Below the pieces are notes generated by a model. It was not told where the DNA came from. It ran no database searches and saw nothing but the letters and a program-made list of their open reading frames with translations. From Armigeres subalbatus (lineage: Eukaryota; Arthropoda; Insecta; Diptera; Culicidae): a stretch of 64,000 nucleotides of DNA. Shown here piece by piece: positions 1-12,200 of this stretch (positions are counted from its first letter, which is position 1; each line of letters starts with the position of its first letter). The position numbers were made by a program, and so were the translations under genes. Location of the stretch: positions 45,850,180 to 45,914,179 of the forward strand of contig NC_085140.1 in NCBI RefSeq assembly GCF_024139115.2. The letters run 5' to 3'.

Positions 1-27
1 TTCTGTTATGAATCTCTTTTTCCACAG

Positions 28-274
28 TCCGACGATCTGCACGTGAATATATTCAGCGACATCCTAAAGCTGGACAGGGACGAACTGCGAAAATGGCTCA
101 TCACCCGTCAAATCGAGTCCATCAACGAATCCGTGTTGATTCCTCAGAGTAAGGCCCAGTCCGAAGCAGCCCGAGATGCTCTTGCCAAACACATCTACGC
201 GGAGATGTTTCAGTACATCGTTCAAAAAATCAACCGTAATCTGGCGGGTGGTAAAAAGCAGAACTGCTTTATCG
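28..274 (+). CDS. didum: Myosin V exon (motor, upper 50K region)
   Basis: The acceptor is tttttccacag just before base 28 and the donor is gtgagt at 275. The exon encodes 82 residues plus one base, beginning SDDLHVNIF and ending KQNCFI. The context [20 protein letters not shown] across the junction is the usual run of the motor into switch II. It is the first exon in the window, so earlier exons are outside. Intron 1 is only 62 nt. Confidence 0.95.
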
Positions 275-3200
275 GTGAGTAATGTGATGGATTCCGATTA
301 CGTTTAGGTCTAATTTTTGTTCCATACTCCATGAAGGCGTACTGGACATCTATGGTTTCGAAACGTTCGACGTGAACTCGTTCGAACAGTTCTGCATAAA
401 TTACGCAAACGAGAAGCTACAGCAGCAGTTCAATCAGCATGTCTTCAAGCTAGAACAGGAACAGTACCTGAAAGAGGGAATCGAGTGGAAGATGATCGAT
501 TTCTATGACAATCAACCGTGTATCGATCTGATCGAGGCCAAGCTGGGCATCCTGGACCTGCTAGACGAGGAATGCCGGATGCCTCGGGGGTCTGACGAGT
601 CCTGGGTGGGGAAACTACTGGAGAAGTGCGGCAAATACAAGCACTTCGACAAGCCTCGGTTTGGGACGAGTGCATTTTTGATAAAGCATTTTTCGGACAC
701 GGTCCAGTACGAATCGCATGGGTTTCTGGAGAAGAATCGGGACACAGTCTCGAAGGAGCTAGTGAATGTGCTGCGGCTGTCGAGTATGAAGTTGTGCCAT
801 AAGCTGATGACCGCGGCGGAAGAATCGCCACAACCGGATGCTGGAGATACGGGGAAGTCCGGCGTGAAGCTGGTGATAAGTGCCGCCAAGAGTCAGGTGA
901 GAAGTTAGGTAGGATTTTAATTGTTTGTGATGTTTTGTCTAATGTTCTCGTCTATGTGATTTTGTCTTTTTTATTCTGTGATCGTGCCGGTTTTAGGTAG
1001 TTGATAAGAAACGAAAGGTTAGTACAATAATTGATTGGATACCAATACCGAATAAACTGACAGACATGAATTATATCGCTTTCTTCCTTTTTCTGACATG
1101 AGTGCATTTGTTCGTTATTATATGTTGCTCCGGTCGGAGACCGCAAATGTTAGTCACTGGTTATTGGTTGATAATTATTGCTTCCATTATGGCCGCCATT
1201 CTATACTAATAGGATTATGATTTCCTCGTATTTTTACTCCAAAGCCAATGACCCAGAAGCAACAGAGGAAAACAGTCGGTTCGCAATTCCGGGAGAGTTT
1301 GACGCTACTTATTACAACACTTCACAACACGACGCCACATTACGTCCGATGTATTAAGGTGAGTTTGAAGCTTCACAGTATCTACTACAAACCGAAATAA
1401 ATGAACAGTTTGTCAAATCTTAGAACCTTGATCGAATCAAAAGTTTAACTAGCCATATCTAGATTGACAATACTCTGTCTTAGTTAAATGAAGACTTATT
1501 TTTTAATCTCATACATTTTTGACAGCCAAACGATGATAAGGCCGCTTTTCGATGGGAAGCTCCAAAAATCGTGCAACAGCTGAGGGCGTGCGGGGTTCTC
1601 GAAACAGTTCGCATTTCGGCGGCCGGTTTCCCATCCCGGTGGACGTACGAGGATTTCTACGACCGCTATCGGTTGCTCTGCAAACGCGTCCAAATCGTAG
1701 ACTGGAACGTTAAGGCCACGTGTGGCAACATTGTACGCAACTGGCTGACCGACACGGACAAATATCGACTAGGCAACACGCAAATCTTCTTCCGTGCCGG
1801 TCAGGTCGCTTATCTGGAACAGTTGCGTAGCGATCTGCGCAAGAAGCACATCATCAAGGTACAGTCGCTGATAAGAAGATTTATTTGTCGGAACAAATAT
1901 CTCCGACTGAAGCGCACTGCACTGGGGTTGCAGCGACACGCCAGAGGCATGTTGGCTAGAAAGTGAGTGTTTTTTTCTCTGAATATGTTTTGGGATTACA
2001 ACATTTATAAATTTGTTTATTGTCTTTTTCAGGAGGGCGGATGATCTTCGAAAGAATCGAGCGGCTATCACTATCCAACGCTATGTTCGCGGCTGGTTGC
2101 AGCGCACTAAGTATCAACGAATCCGTAGAACGGTACGTGGACTGCAGACCTATATTCGTGGAATGCTAGCACGGCGGAAGTTCAAGCTGTTGCTGGACAA
2201 CTACAAGGCTACTCAGATTCAGCGATTCTGCCGAGGATATTTGGCACGCCAACGAACCAAACAGCGGCTGGCTGGTATAATCAAGTGCCAAGCAACGATA
2301 CGCCGATTCTTGGCTCGTCGTATGTTCAAACGCATGAAGGCAGAAGCCCGTACTATATCCCACATTCAAAAAATGTACAAAGGTCTGGAAAATAAGATTA
2401 TCGAACTTCAACAACGTTACGATCAGATTTCGAAGGAGAATTCCGCTTTGAAGAAGCAGAATGCCGACATACCGGAAATGCGTCAGAAAATGGTTGCTAT
2501 GAAGCGACAAGAAAACGACCTGAAGGCGTTGAAACTACAGTTGGAACAAAAGGACGAAAAGCTACTTGTGGTGATCAAACAGTTGGAGAACGAACGCGAT
2601 GAGAAGATGATCTTGCTGGAAGAGAAACAGAAGGAAGAGGAAGACCGAATAAAAGAACGGGCGGCTATGGAACAAGACCTCACTAAAATGCGTGAGCAGG
2701 TCAATGAGATCAACGACGTCACGAAACTGGAACGAGATCGACTGCTTTCGCAAGCTGACTCCAAAGAGATTCATGTGGCTTATCAACGGATGGTCGTAGA
2801 TAAGCATCAGCTAGAAAACGAGAACAGTAATTTGCGGAACGAAGTACGTCGGTTACAGCACATCATCAGCAATTCGCACGAGCTGAAAACCCACTCCCGG
2901 TCGGTGAGCAACGCCTCCAGTACCAACGAAGAAGACTATGGTTACAATTCGGGTAAAAATACGCTGGAGATTCGACGATCGCCACAATCATGCGAAGGTG
3001 AAATTAATAACAATTTGAAACGAAATAACAGCAATGTTAGTACGAGTGGTCCCAGTGTCGTGCTTTCTCCCATATTAGGAAGGTTACCTTCGGTAGTTGC
3101 CCCAGTTAGCAACGGTCCTGTATCCATTGGTAGTCCGCCCGTATCAATGGGTAATGTTTCTAGTCAAAGTAGTATAAGTGAGGTGCCTCTACGAACGCTT

Positions 3201-6200
3201 CCAAAAGATAATTCGCTAGACTTCGAGCGGTTGTTAAATAAGACTCCATTGGAGTCGTTCAGTCTGCTGCAAGGTAGGAGTGCATTCGTTGTTCAATTTT
3301 GTATTCATTTTGAGAATGCTTCTTTGACTAATCGTTACTAATTGAAGTACATTGTGTGGAACATCAACAACTAATTCTTTTGGGGTTTGTATTACTAACT
3401 TTGTATGTAAACTACTATTTTCAATACAGCGTTCAATAGAGTATTCCGAAGACTAATTGGAAGCTTCCATGTGACTTATCAAGGCATAACAAAGACAAAA
3501 GCAGTGTTGGTAGAATCACACTCAACTCTACATCAAGGCCTCATGCGCGAGCCAACTCGCCTACGATTCTGCAGCGAGAGCATCGCCTTGGGGTTTTCAG
3601 GCAGAATCGGATCATTTCGCTCATTTGCTGATACATAATTTCGCTCCAAAACGTGTTGAAATGACGCTGTCATGAAGCTTATCCGCCATTCGGCAGGTAA
3701 TTTAAATCACCAACCGATAAAAACAGACTGCCTGTAAGTTGTGTACCAGAATAAGTCCAAGTTCTACTTAGCAGAACCAAAACTTCCTTATCATTCTGTC
3801 TCTCTTAAGCTACCTACCTATATCTATGACGGTCGTACACTCCGAGTTGTTCGTAGCAAAACCGAATGTAATGTTATATGCCAGGTGGCCCGTTCTTGGG
3901 TCGCCAGTCTTCCTAGTGCGGGGTCTACCCCGGAGCCGAAGTCATCTTCTAGGTTCTCTGCCAACAATACTTTTGCTGGTCTCTCTTCTGGCACACGCAC
4001 TACATGTCCATCCCACTGTAATCTGCCGTATTTTATCAGCCTGTCGATGAATCCATTCCAATGTAATCCAAACAAAATCCAATCTAATCCAAAACCAATC
4101 AAAATCCAATCTAATTCAAATCCAATATATTCTAAATCCAATAACTCATACAAATCCAATTTAATTAAAATTCAAACTAATCCAAATCCATTTTAATCTA
4201 AAACCAATCTAGATCAAATTCAATCTAATCCTAATCGAATCTAATATAAATCCAATTTAATCAAAATTCAATCTAATCCAAATCCAATCTTTTTTAAATC
4301 CAATATAATACAAATCTTATCTAATATAAGCCCATTTTATCCAAACCAATTTTATCCAAATCCAATCTAATCCAGAACCAATCCAATCGAAATCCATTCT
4401 AACTTAAATACAATCTAATCCAATTCGAATATAATCTAAATCCAATCTGATATAAATCTGAGTTAGTTAGTTAGTTATGGATCCTGTACACCTCCGGTGG
4501 TGCAAAGGGCCGACTTGAAAGATCTCCATCCTGAGCGTTGCCCGGCTATCGCTTTAACCTGTTGCCAGGTTAGATTTCGGTCGACTTCTTTTATTTCTTT
4601 ATTGAGGCTTCGCCGCCATGAGCCTCTGGGTCTGCCTCTGCTGCGATGTCCCGCTGGGTTCCAGTCTAATGCTTGTTTACAGATTTCGTTTCCGCCTTTA
4701 CGTAGAGTGTGGCCGACCCAGCCCCATATAAATCTGAGCTGAATTAAATCTAATTCAAATCCAATTTTATCCAAATTCAATTTAATTCAAATCCAATCTA
4801 ATCCAAATCCATTTTGATCAAAATCCAATTTAATCAAAATTCAATCTTTCCAAATCGAATCTAATCTAAATGCAATCTAATCGAACTCCAAATTCGGAGG
4901 TTCCTCCAGGAATTCCTTCGGAAGTTCTTCCAGGAATTCCTCCAGAGATTCCAATGGCAATTCCTCTGGATGTTCTTCCAGGAATTCCTCCGGAAGTTCC
5001 GAATTTCTGAAGAAACATTCGGAGGAATTCCTGAATAAACTTCCGGAGAAGTTCCTGAAGGAACTTCCGGAGGAACTTCCGGAGGAATTCCCGGAGGAAC
5101 TTCCGGAGGAATTCCCGGAGGAACTTCCGGGGATATTCCTGGAGAACCTTCCGGAGGAATTCCTCTAGAAACTTCCGGATGAATTTCTGGGAGAACTTAT
5201 GGATGAATTCGTTTAGGAACTTACGGGTAAATGCTTGTAGGAACTTCCGGAGGAGTTTCCGGAGGAATTCCTGGGGGAACTTCCTGAGGAATTCCTGGAT
5301 CAGCTCCAGGAATTCCTCCGGAAGTTCCTCCAGGGATTCCTCCGGAAGTTCCTCCAGGAATTCCTCTGGAAGTTCCTCCAGGAATTCTTCCGGGAGTTCC
5401 TCCAGGAATTCCCCCGGAAGTTCCTCCAGGAATTCCTCCGGAAGTTCCTCCAGGAATTCCTCCGGAAGTTCATCCAGGAATTCCTCCGGAAGTTTTTCCA
5501 GGAGTTCCTCCGGAAGTTCCTCCAGGAATTCCTCCGGAAGCTCCTCCAGGAATTCCTCCGGAAGTTCCTCCAGGAATTCCTGCGAAAGTTCCTCCAGGAA
5601 TTCCTCCGGAAGTTCCTCCAGGAATTCCTCCGGAAGTTCCTCCAGGAATTCCTCCGGAAGTTCCTCCAGGAATTCCTCCGGAAGTTCCTCCGGAAGTTCC
5701 TCCAGGAATTCCTCCGGAAGTTCCTTCAGGAATTCCTCCAGGAATTCCTCCGGAAGTTCCTCCAGGAATTCCTCCGGAAGTTCCTCCAGGAATTCCTCCG
5801 GAAGTTCCTCCAGGAATTCCTCCGGAAGTTCCTCCAGGAATTCCTCCGGAAGTTCCTCCAGGAATTCCTCCGGAAGTTCCTCCAGGAATTCCTCCGGAAG
5901 TTCCTCCAGGAATTCTTCCGGAAGTTCCTCCAGGAATTCCTCCGGAAGTTCCTCCAGGAATTCCTCCGACGTTCCTCCAGTTATTCCTCCGGAGTTCCTC
6001 CAGGTCTTCCTCCGAAGTTCCTCCCGGAATTCCTCCGGAAGTTCCTCCAGGAATTCCTCCGGAAGTTCCTCCAGGAATTCCTCCGGGAGTTCCTCCAGGA
6101 ATTCCTCCGGAAGTTCCTCCAGGAATTCCTCCGGAAGTTCCTCCAGGAATTCCTCCGGAAGTTCCTCCAGGAATTCCTCCGGAAGTTCCTCCAGGAATTC

Positions 6201-9200
6201 CTCCGGAAGTTCCTCCAGGAATTCCTCCGGAAGTTCCTCCAGGAATTCCTCCGGAAGTTCCTCCAGGAATTCCTCCGGAAGTTCCTCCAGGAATTCCACC
6301 GGAAGTTCCTCCAGGAATTCCACCGGAAGTTCCTCCAGGAATTACTCCGGAAGTTCCTCCAGGAATTCCTCCGGAAGTTCCTCCAGGAATTCCTCCGGAA
6401 GTTCCTCCAGGAATTCCTCCGGAAGTTCCTCCAGGAATTCCTCCGGAAGTTCCTCCAGGAATTCCTCCGGAAGTTCCTCCAGGAATTCCTCCGGAAGTTC
6501 CTCCAGGAATTCCTCCGGAAGTTCCTCCAGGAATTCTTCCAGGAATTCCTCCGGAAGTTCCTCCAGGAATTCCTCCGGAAGTTCCTCCAGAAGTTCCTCC
6601 AGGAATTCCTCCGGAAGTTCCTCCAGGAATTCCTCCGGAAGTTCCTCCAGGAATTCCTCTGGAAGTTCCTCCAGGAATTCCTCCGGAAGTTCCTCCAGGA
6701 ATTCCTCCGGAAGTTCCTCCAGGAGTTCCTCCGGAAGTTCCTCCAGGAGTTCCTCCAGGAATTCCTCCGGAAGTTCCTCCAGGAATTCCTCCGGAAGTTC
6801 CTCCAGGAATTCCTCCGGAAGTTCCTCCAGGAATTCCTCCGGAAGTTCCTCCAGGAATTCCTCCGGAAGTTCCTCCAGGAATTCCTCCGGAAGTTCCTCC
6901 AGGAATTCCTCCGGAAGTTCCTCCAGGAATTCCTCCGGAAGTTCCTCCAGGAATTCCTCCGGAAGTTCCTCCAGGAATTCCTCCGGAAGTTCCTCCAGGA
7001 ATTCCCTGCGAAGTTCCTCCAGGAATTCCTCCGGAAGTTCCTCCAGGAATTCCTCCGGAAGTTCCTCCAGGAATTCCTCCGGAAGTTCCTCCAGGAATTC
7101 CTCCAGAAGTTCCTCCAAGAATTCCTCCGGAAGTTCCTCCAAGAATTCCTCCGGAAGTTCCTCCAAGAATTACTCCGGAAGTTCCTCCGGAAGCTCCTAC
7201 AGGAATTCTTCAAAGAATTCCTCCGGAAGCTCCTCCAGGAATTCCTCCAGGAATTCCTCCGGAAGTTCCTTCAGGAATTCCTCCAGGAATTCCTCCGGAA
7301 GTTCCACCAGGAATTCCTCCGGAAGTTCCACCAGGAATTCCTCCGGAAGCTCCTCCAGGAATTCCTCCGGAAGTTCCTCCAGGAATTCCTCCAGAAGTTC
7401 TTTCAGAAATTCCTCAGTAAGTTCCTTCAGAAATTCCTCAGGAAGTTCCTTCATAGATTCCTCAGGAAGTTCCTTCATAGATTCCTCAGAAAGTTCCTTC
7501 AGGAATTCTTCCGGAAGTTTCTTCAGGAATTCCTCCAGAAGTTCCTAGAGGAAGTCCTCCAGAAGTTCCTAGAGGAATTCCTACAGAAGTTTCTAGAGGA
7601 GTTCCTCCAGAGGTTCATCCAGGAATTCCTCCGGAAGTTCTTCCAGGAATTCCTTCGGAAGTTCTTCCAGGGATTCCTGTGAAAGTTCTTCCAGGGATTC
7701 CCCCGGGAGCTCCACCAGGAATTCCTCCGGAGGTTTCTCCAGGAACTTCTGGAGGAATCCCTGGGGGAACTTCCGGAGGAATTCCTGGAAGAACTTCCGG
7801 AGGAATTCCCGGATGAACATCCGAAGACATTTCTTAAGGAATTCCCGGTGGAACCTCCGGAGGAATTCCTGGAGAAACCTCCCTAGGAATTCCTGGAAGA
7901 ACGTCCGAAGGAATTCCTGAAGGATCCTCCGATGGCATTCCTGGAGGAACCTCCGGAGGAATTCTTAAAGGAATTCCTGGAGCAACTTCCAGAAGAATTC
8001 TTAAAGGAATTCCTGGAGCAACTTCCGGAGCAATTCTTGAAGGAATTCCTGAAGGAACTTCAGGAGAAAATCCTGGAGGATCTTCTGGAGGAATTCCTGA
8101 AGGAACTTTCGGAGGAATTTCTAAAGGATTTTACGGAGGAATTCCTGGAGAAACTTCCGGAGGAACTCCTGGAGAAACTTCCGGGGGAACTTCCGGAGGT
8201 CTTCAAATCCAATCTTATCCAAATCCAATTTATGCAAAACCCAATTTAATTCAAATCCAATCTAAACCAAATCCAATCTAATCCAAATGTAATCTAATCC
8301 AAATCCAATCTAATTCGAATCCAATCTAATTCAAATCCAATCTAATTCAAATCCAATCTAATCCAAATCCAATCTAATCCAAATCCAATATTATTCAAAT
8401 CGAATCTAATTAAAATCCGATCTAATCAGAATCTAATCTAATCCAAATCCAATGTAATAGAAACCTAAATCTTATCCAAATGCGAACTTGCCCAAATCGA
8501 ATATAATTCAAAACCAAACTTATCCACATCCAATTCATATCAAAATTCAATCCGATTCTAATCCAATTCAAATCTAGTCCAATCCAAAACCTATTCTAAA
8601 ATTCGTTCTAAATGAAATTCTAATCCAATCTCAAACCAATATAACTACAGTTCAAAACCAGCTCTAATTTAATCCATATTCATTCCCTATTAAATCCAAA
8701 TGCAATAACAATCCTGCATATCATTTTAGTAGTCTTTTCGCTTCTTTTGTTCCAAGAGTCCTCATCTTCCTCTATGATTTGTTATGCATTGCTTAGGAAT
8801 CCAAATGATCCTTATTTCCATTTCTTTTCATGAGTCCTCATGGTCATCTTCAATCCTAAATTCATTGAATAGGATTCCAAATGTTCCTATTTTTAATTCT
8901 TTAGGAGAGTCCTCTTCAATTTTGGATTATTTGAATAGGATTCCAAATGTTCCTATTTGACAATAATCTCAATCCTTCTTCTTATCGAACGTCTTTTAGC
9001 TAATCATTCGGCCAAATCACCCAGCACCATGCGAGAGATTTGAGGAAAATGGTGTTTACAAGAACCCCAAATATTCGTATCCTTGGATTATCCTATACTG
9101 CCGTTCTACGCATAATTGTCCCATGTATATAGGGAATCCCAGCAAACATGGGACAAATATGTGTATGACGGCAGTATAGTACATGCAAAATTGATTATTT

Positions 9201-12200
9201 CGAATTAATGTTGGTGTCCTTCTACACGTTAAAGAAGTTCGTTTTTGTGTGGCTTCCCGGAAAATGCTTAGCTGTTTCTCATATACATCCTGGGACTGAG
9301 ACAATTTTAAACTTCTTTCCAAAGCATAAGAAACTGCGGTTGCTATCTTCTATCTGCTGGGATCTCTATGTCGAATAAATATAAAAACGTAAAAGCAGCT
9401 AACTTCACTTTTAACTCACCCGTGGTATTACTGGAACTTCCTGGAAGAGTGAATAACTAACATTTGTTTGATGTACAAAACTTTAATTCTGATGCCAATA
9501 TTTTGAATACAATTTCTTACTCATTTTCACACAGATCATTCTACACCCAACACAACGGAATCACCGGAAAAAGATCAAACAGCCATAATCCTAAAGATGC
9601 GTAAGCTCTTCGAGGAAGAGAAATCCAAAAGCGATCAACTTCGCAAAGAGATTGCTCGATTCCGCAAGAGTGCGTCCTTCAGCACGGAGGACTCAATCCG
9701 CGCCTCGGAACTGGAGGTGGAAATTGAAAAACTACGCCAAGACTACAACCTGCTGAGAAACAGCATCAAACGCGGTGTCGAAGACCGTGAACTAGAGGCA
9801 CAACATATCGCCCTGCAGCAGGAGCTGCAACGGCGACGAGACGAGTGTATTTCGCTGAAGGCCGTCCTGGCACAGCAGAGCCATTCGTTGAGGACACTGG
9901 GACAGTCGCAAGTCAATCCGAATGGCGACTCGAGCTTACGGATTCACGATGATACCGAGCTTATGGAAGCATTCCAAGCGCAGAAGCTGGTAAACAGGCA
10001 GCTGGAATCGGAACTACGTGCGATGATGGATGCAAGCAATGAAACCCTGATCGAGAACAGTAAGGTAATTGAAGCACTCCGAAAGGAGGTTCAAGAATTG
10101 CAGACGATCATGCAAGACGGACTCGATAACGTGAATGACGATAATCTGGAAACATTACGGAAAAGTGATCAGTACTTGAGGCATGAGCTGAGAAAATCTA
10201 CAGCTGCTTACGTGGAATTGCAGGAACAGATGAACGAATTGCTGGCAAGGAACCATGAACTTTCGAAGAAGATCACCATTCTATCGAATCGGTTACGAGA
10301 TAATGGACTGAACGATTCTATCTTAATGAACGAAGAGTTCCAGTCGATGGTTATTGTAAAGAAGAAAACACAGTCGTATCAAGCCATACTGAAATATCGG
10401 CACGAGGATGAGAACAAGATCATTCAACGATTAGTGACGGACTTAAAACCAAGAACTGCTGTGACGTTGATGCCAAGTTTGCCGGCCTATGTGGTGTTCA
10501 TGTGCATAAGATACACCGATTCGGTTAATACGGATGATCACGTGCGATCTCTACTGACGAGGTTTTTGCAGACAATCAAACGGTTGTACAAGCTGCCCAA
10601 CGTTGTCGAAGTTCGAGTCATGTGGCTAGTCAATACCCTCACGTAAGTATTGTTCATAATTTCTTCCGGAATTATAGAAGTAAAGTGTGATCTCCCATTA
10701 ATAGCCTTCACCATCTGCTGAAACAATTCGGTGGCTATGCGGATTACATGAAGTACAACACCGAGGAGCAGAATCAGCAGCAGCTGAAGAACTTCGACCT
10801 GTCCGAGTACCGGCAAGTGATCTACGAGTTGATCATCCTGATGCATGGCGTTCTGCTGCGACAGGTACAGGAATCGATCAAGAAGTTTATCGTACCTGCC
10901 ATCCTGGACCACGATGAAACGGCCCGGGGCAAGAATCGAGGTCGGACGATGTCGCTGGATACGTCGCCGGAGCAGAGTCGGGAACCGAAGTCTTTGGTAC
11001 AGCAGTTGGACATTTTCTACAAACATTTGATCAGTTTCGGCATGGAGAGTCAGTACATCGAGCAGATTTGCAAACAGGTAAGAACAGATTTGCTTGCGAA
11101 TGTTTCTGGACTGGGATTGAATCTAGAGAAAAATGAATCTCACACTATAATACTTCCGTGAGAGACTTTTTTTGCAAGCTGTGACAATAATGAACTGATT
11201 TGGAGGATATTTGTAATCCATTATAAAAAAAAGCTCCAATCGCGGGTGGCACCAGTGCTGATGATGTTCATTTTCGGCTGCGATTCTGATCGGCAGGGGG
11301 CTCACCTTAACAGAGAAGGACCAAATGTTCTGTTCCGGTTTCGATTCGGATCGGCAGGGGACTCACCTGAACAGATAAGGACCAAATGTTCAGTTTCGGA
11401 TTTGCTTAGGTCCGACAGCAGGGATTGAACTTATCATTTCATTATCATTTAGTATTCAGCCAATAACTCATTCCAGAAGCGGAATTCCGAAAAGTGTTGT
11501 ATGATTGATTCCCCTCTACAACTTTGTCTAAGGGTGCATTGCTTTATGTCTAATATTAACAGCGTGAAACGCTAGGAACACTCAATATACTAAATGATAA
11601 TAAGTGTTATTATCATTTAGTATATAAAATGATACTAGCGTTTCCTGCGGTGAATATTAGACATAGAGAAATGTACCCTTAGATAAAGTTGTAGAGGGGA
11701 ATCAGCGCTAGAAGTCCACCATACAACACTTTTCGGAATTCCGCTTCTGGAATGAGTTATTGGCTGAATACTAAATGATAATGAAATGATAAGTTCAATC
11801 CCTGTCCGACAGGGGAGTCACATGGACAGATAAGGGTCAAATGTTCAGTTTCGGCTTCGCTTCGGTCCAACAGGGGGCTCGCATGGAAGAGAAGGACCAA
11901 ATGTTCAGTCTCGGATTCGCTTCGGACCGACAGGGGGCTCACATGGACAGGGAAGGACCAAATGTTCAGTTTCGGCTTCACTTCGGATCGACAGGGGGCT
12001 CACCTGGACAAAAAAGCACCAAATGTTCAGTTTCGGCTTCGCTTCGGATCGACAGGGGCTCACCTGAACAGATAAGGACCATATGTTCAGTTTCGGATTT
12101 GCTTAGGACCGACAGGGGAGTCACATGGACAGATAAGGATCAAATGTTCAGTTTCGGCTTCGCTGTGGACCGACAGGGTGCTCATACGGACAGAGAAGGA

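Noticed and set aside
4866..7478. Open frames of EELPEEFL repeats on the minus strand, coiled-coil-like
   Set aside because: Same satellite read backwards. No promoter, signal or non-repeat domain.
5179..7548. A 789-residue open frame of SGSSSRNS repeats (+ strand)
   Set aside because: It is pure 24-bp satellite within myosin V intron 6, with equally open frames on the opposite strand.
4889..7740. Could the regular repeats be a CRISPR array?
   Set aside because: There are no unique spacers. Units are contiguous in a eukaryotic intron.
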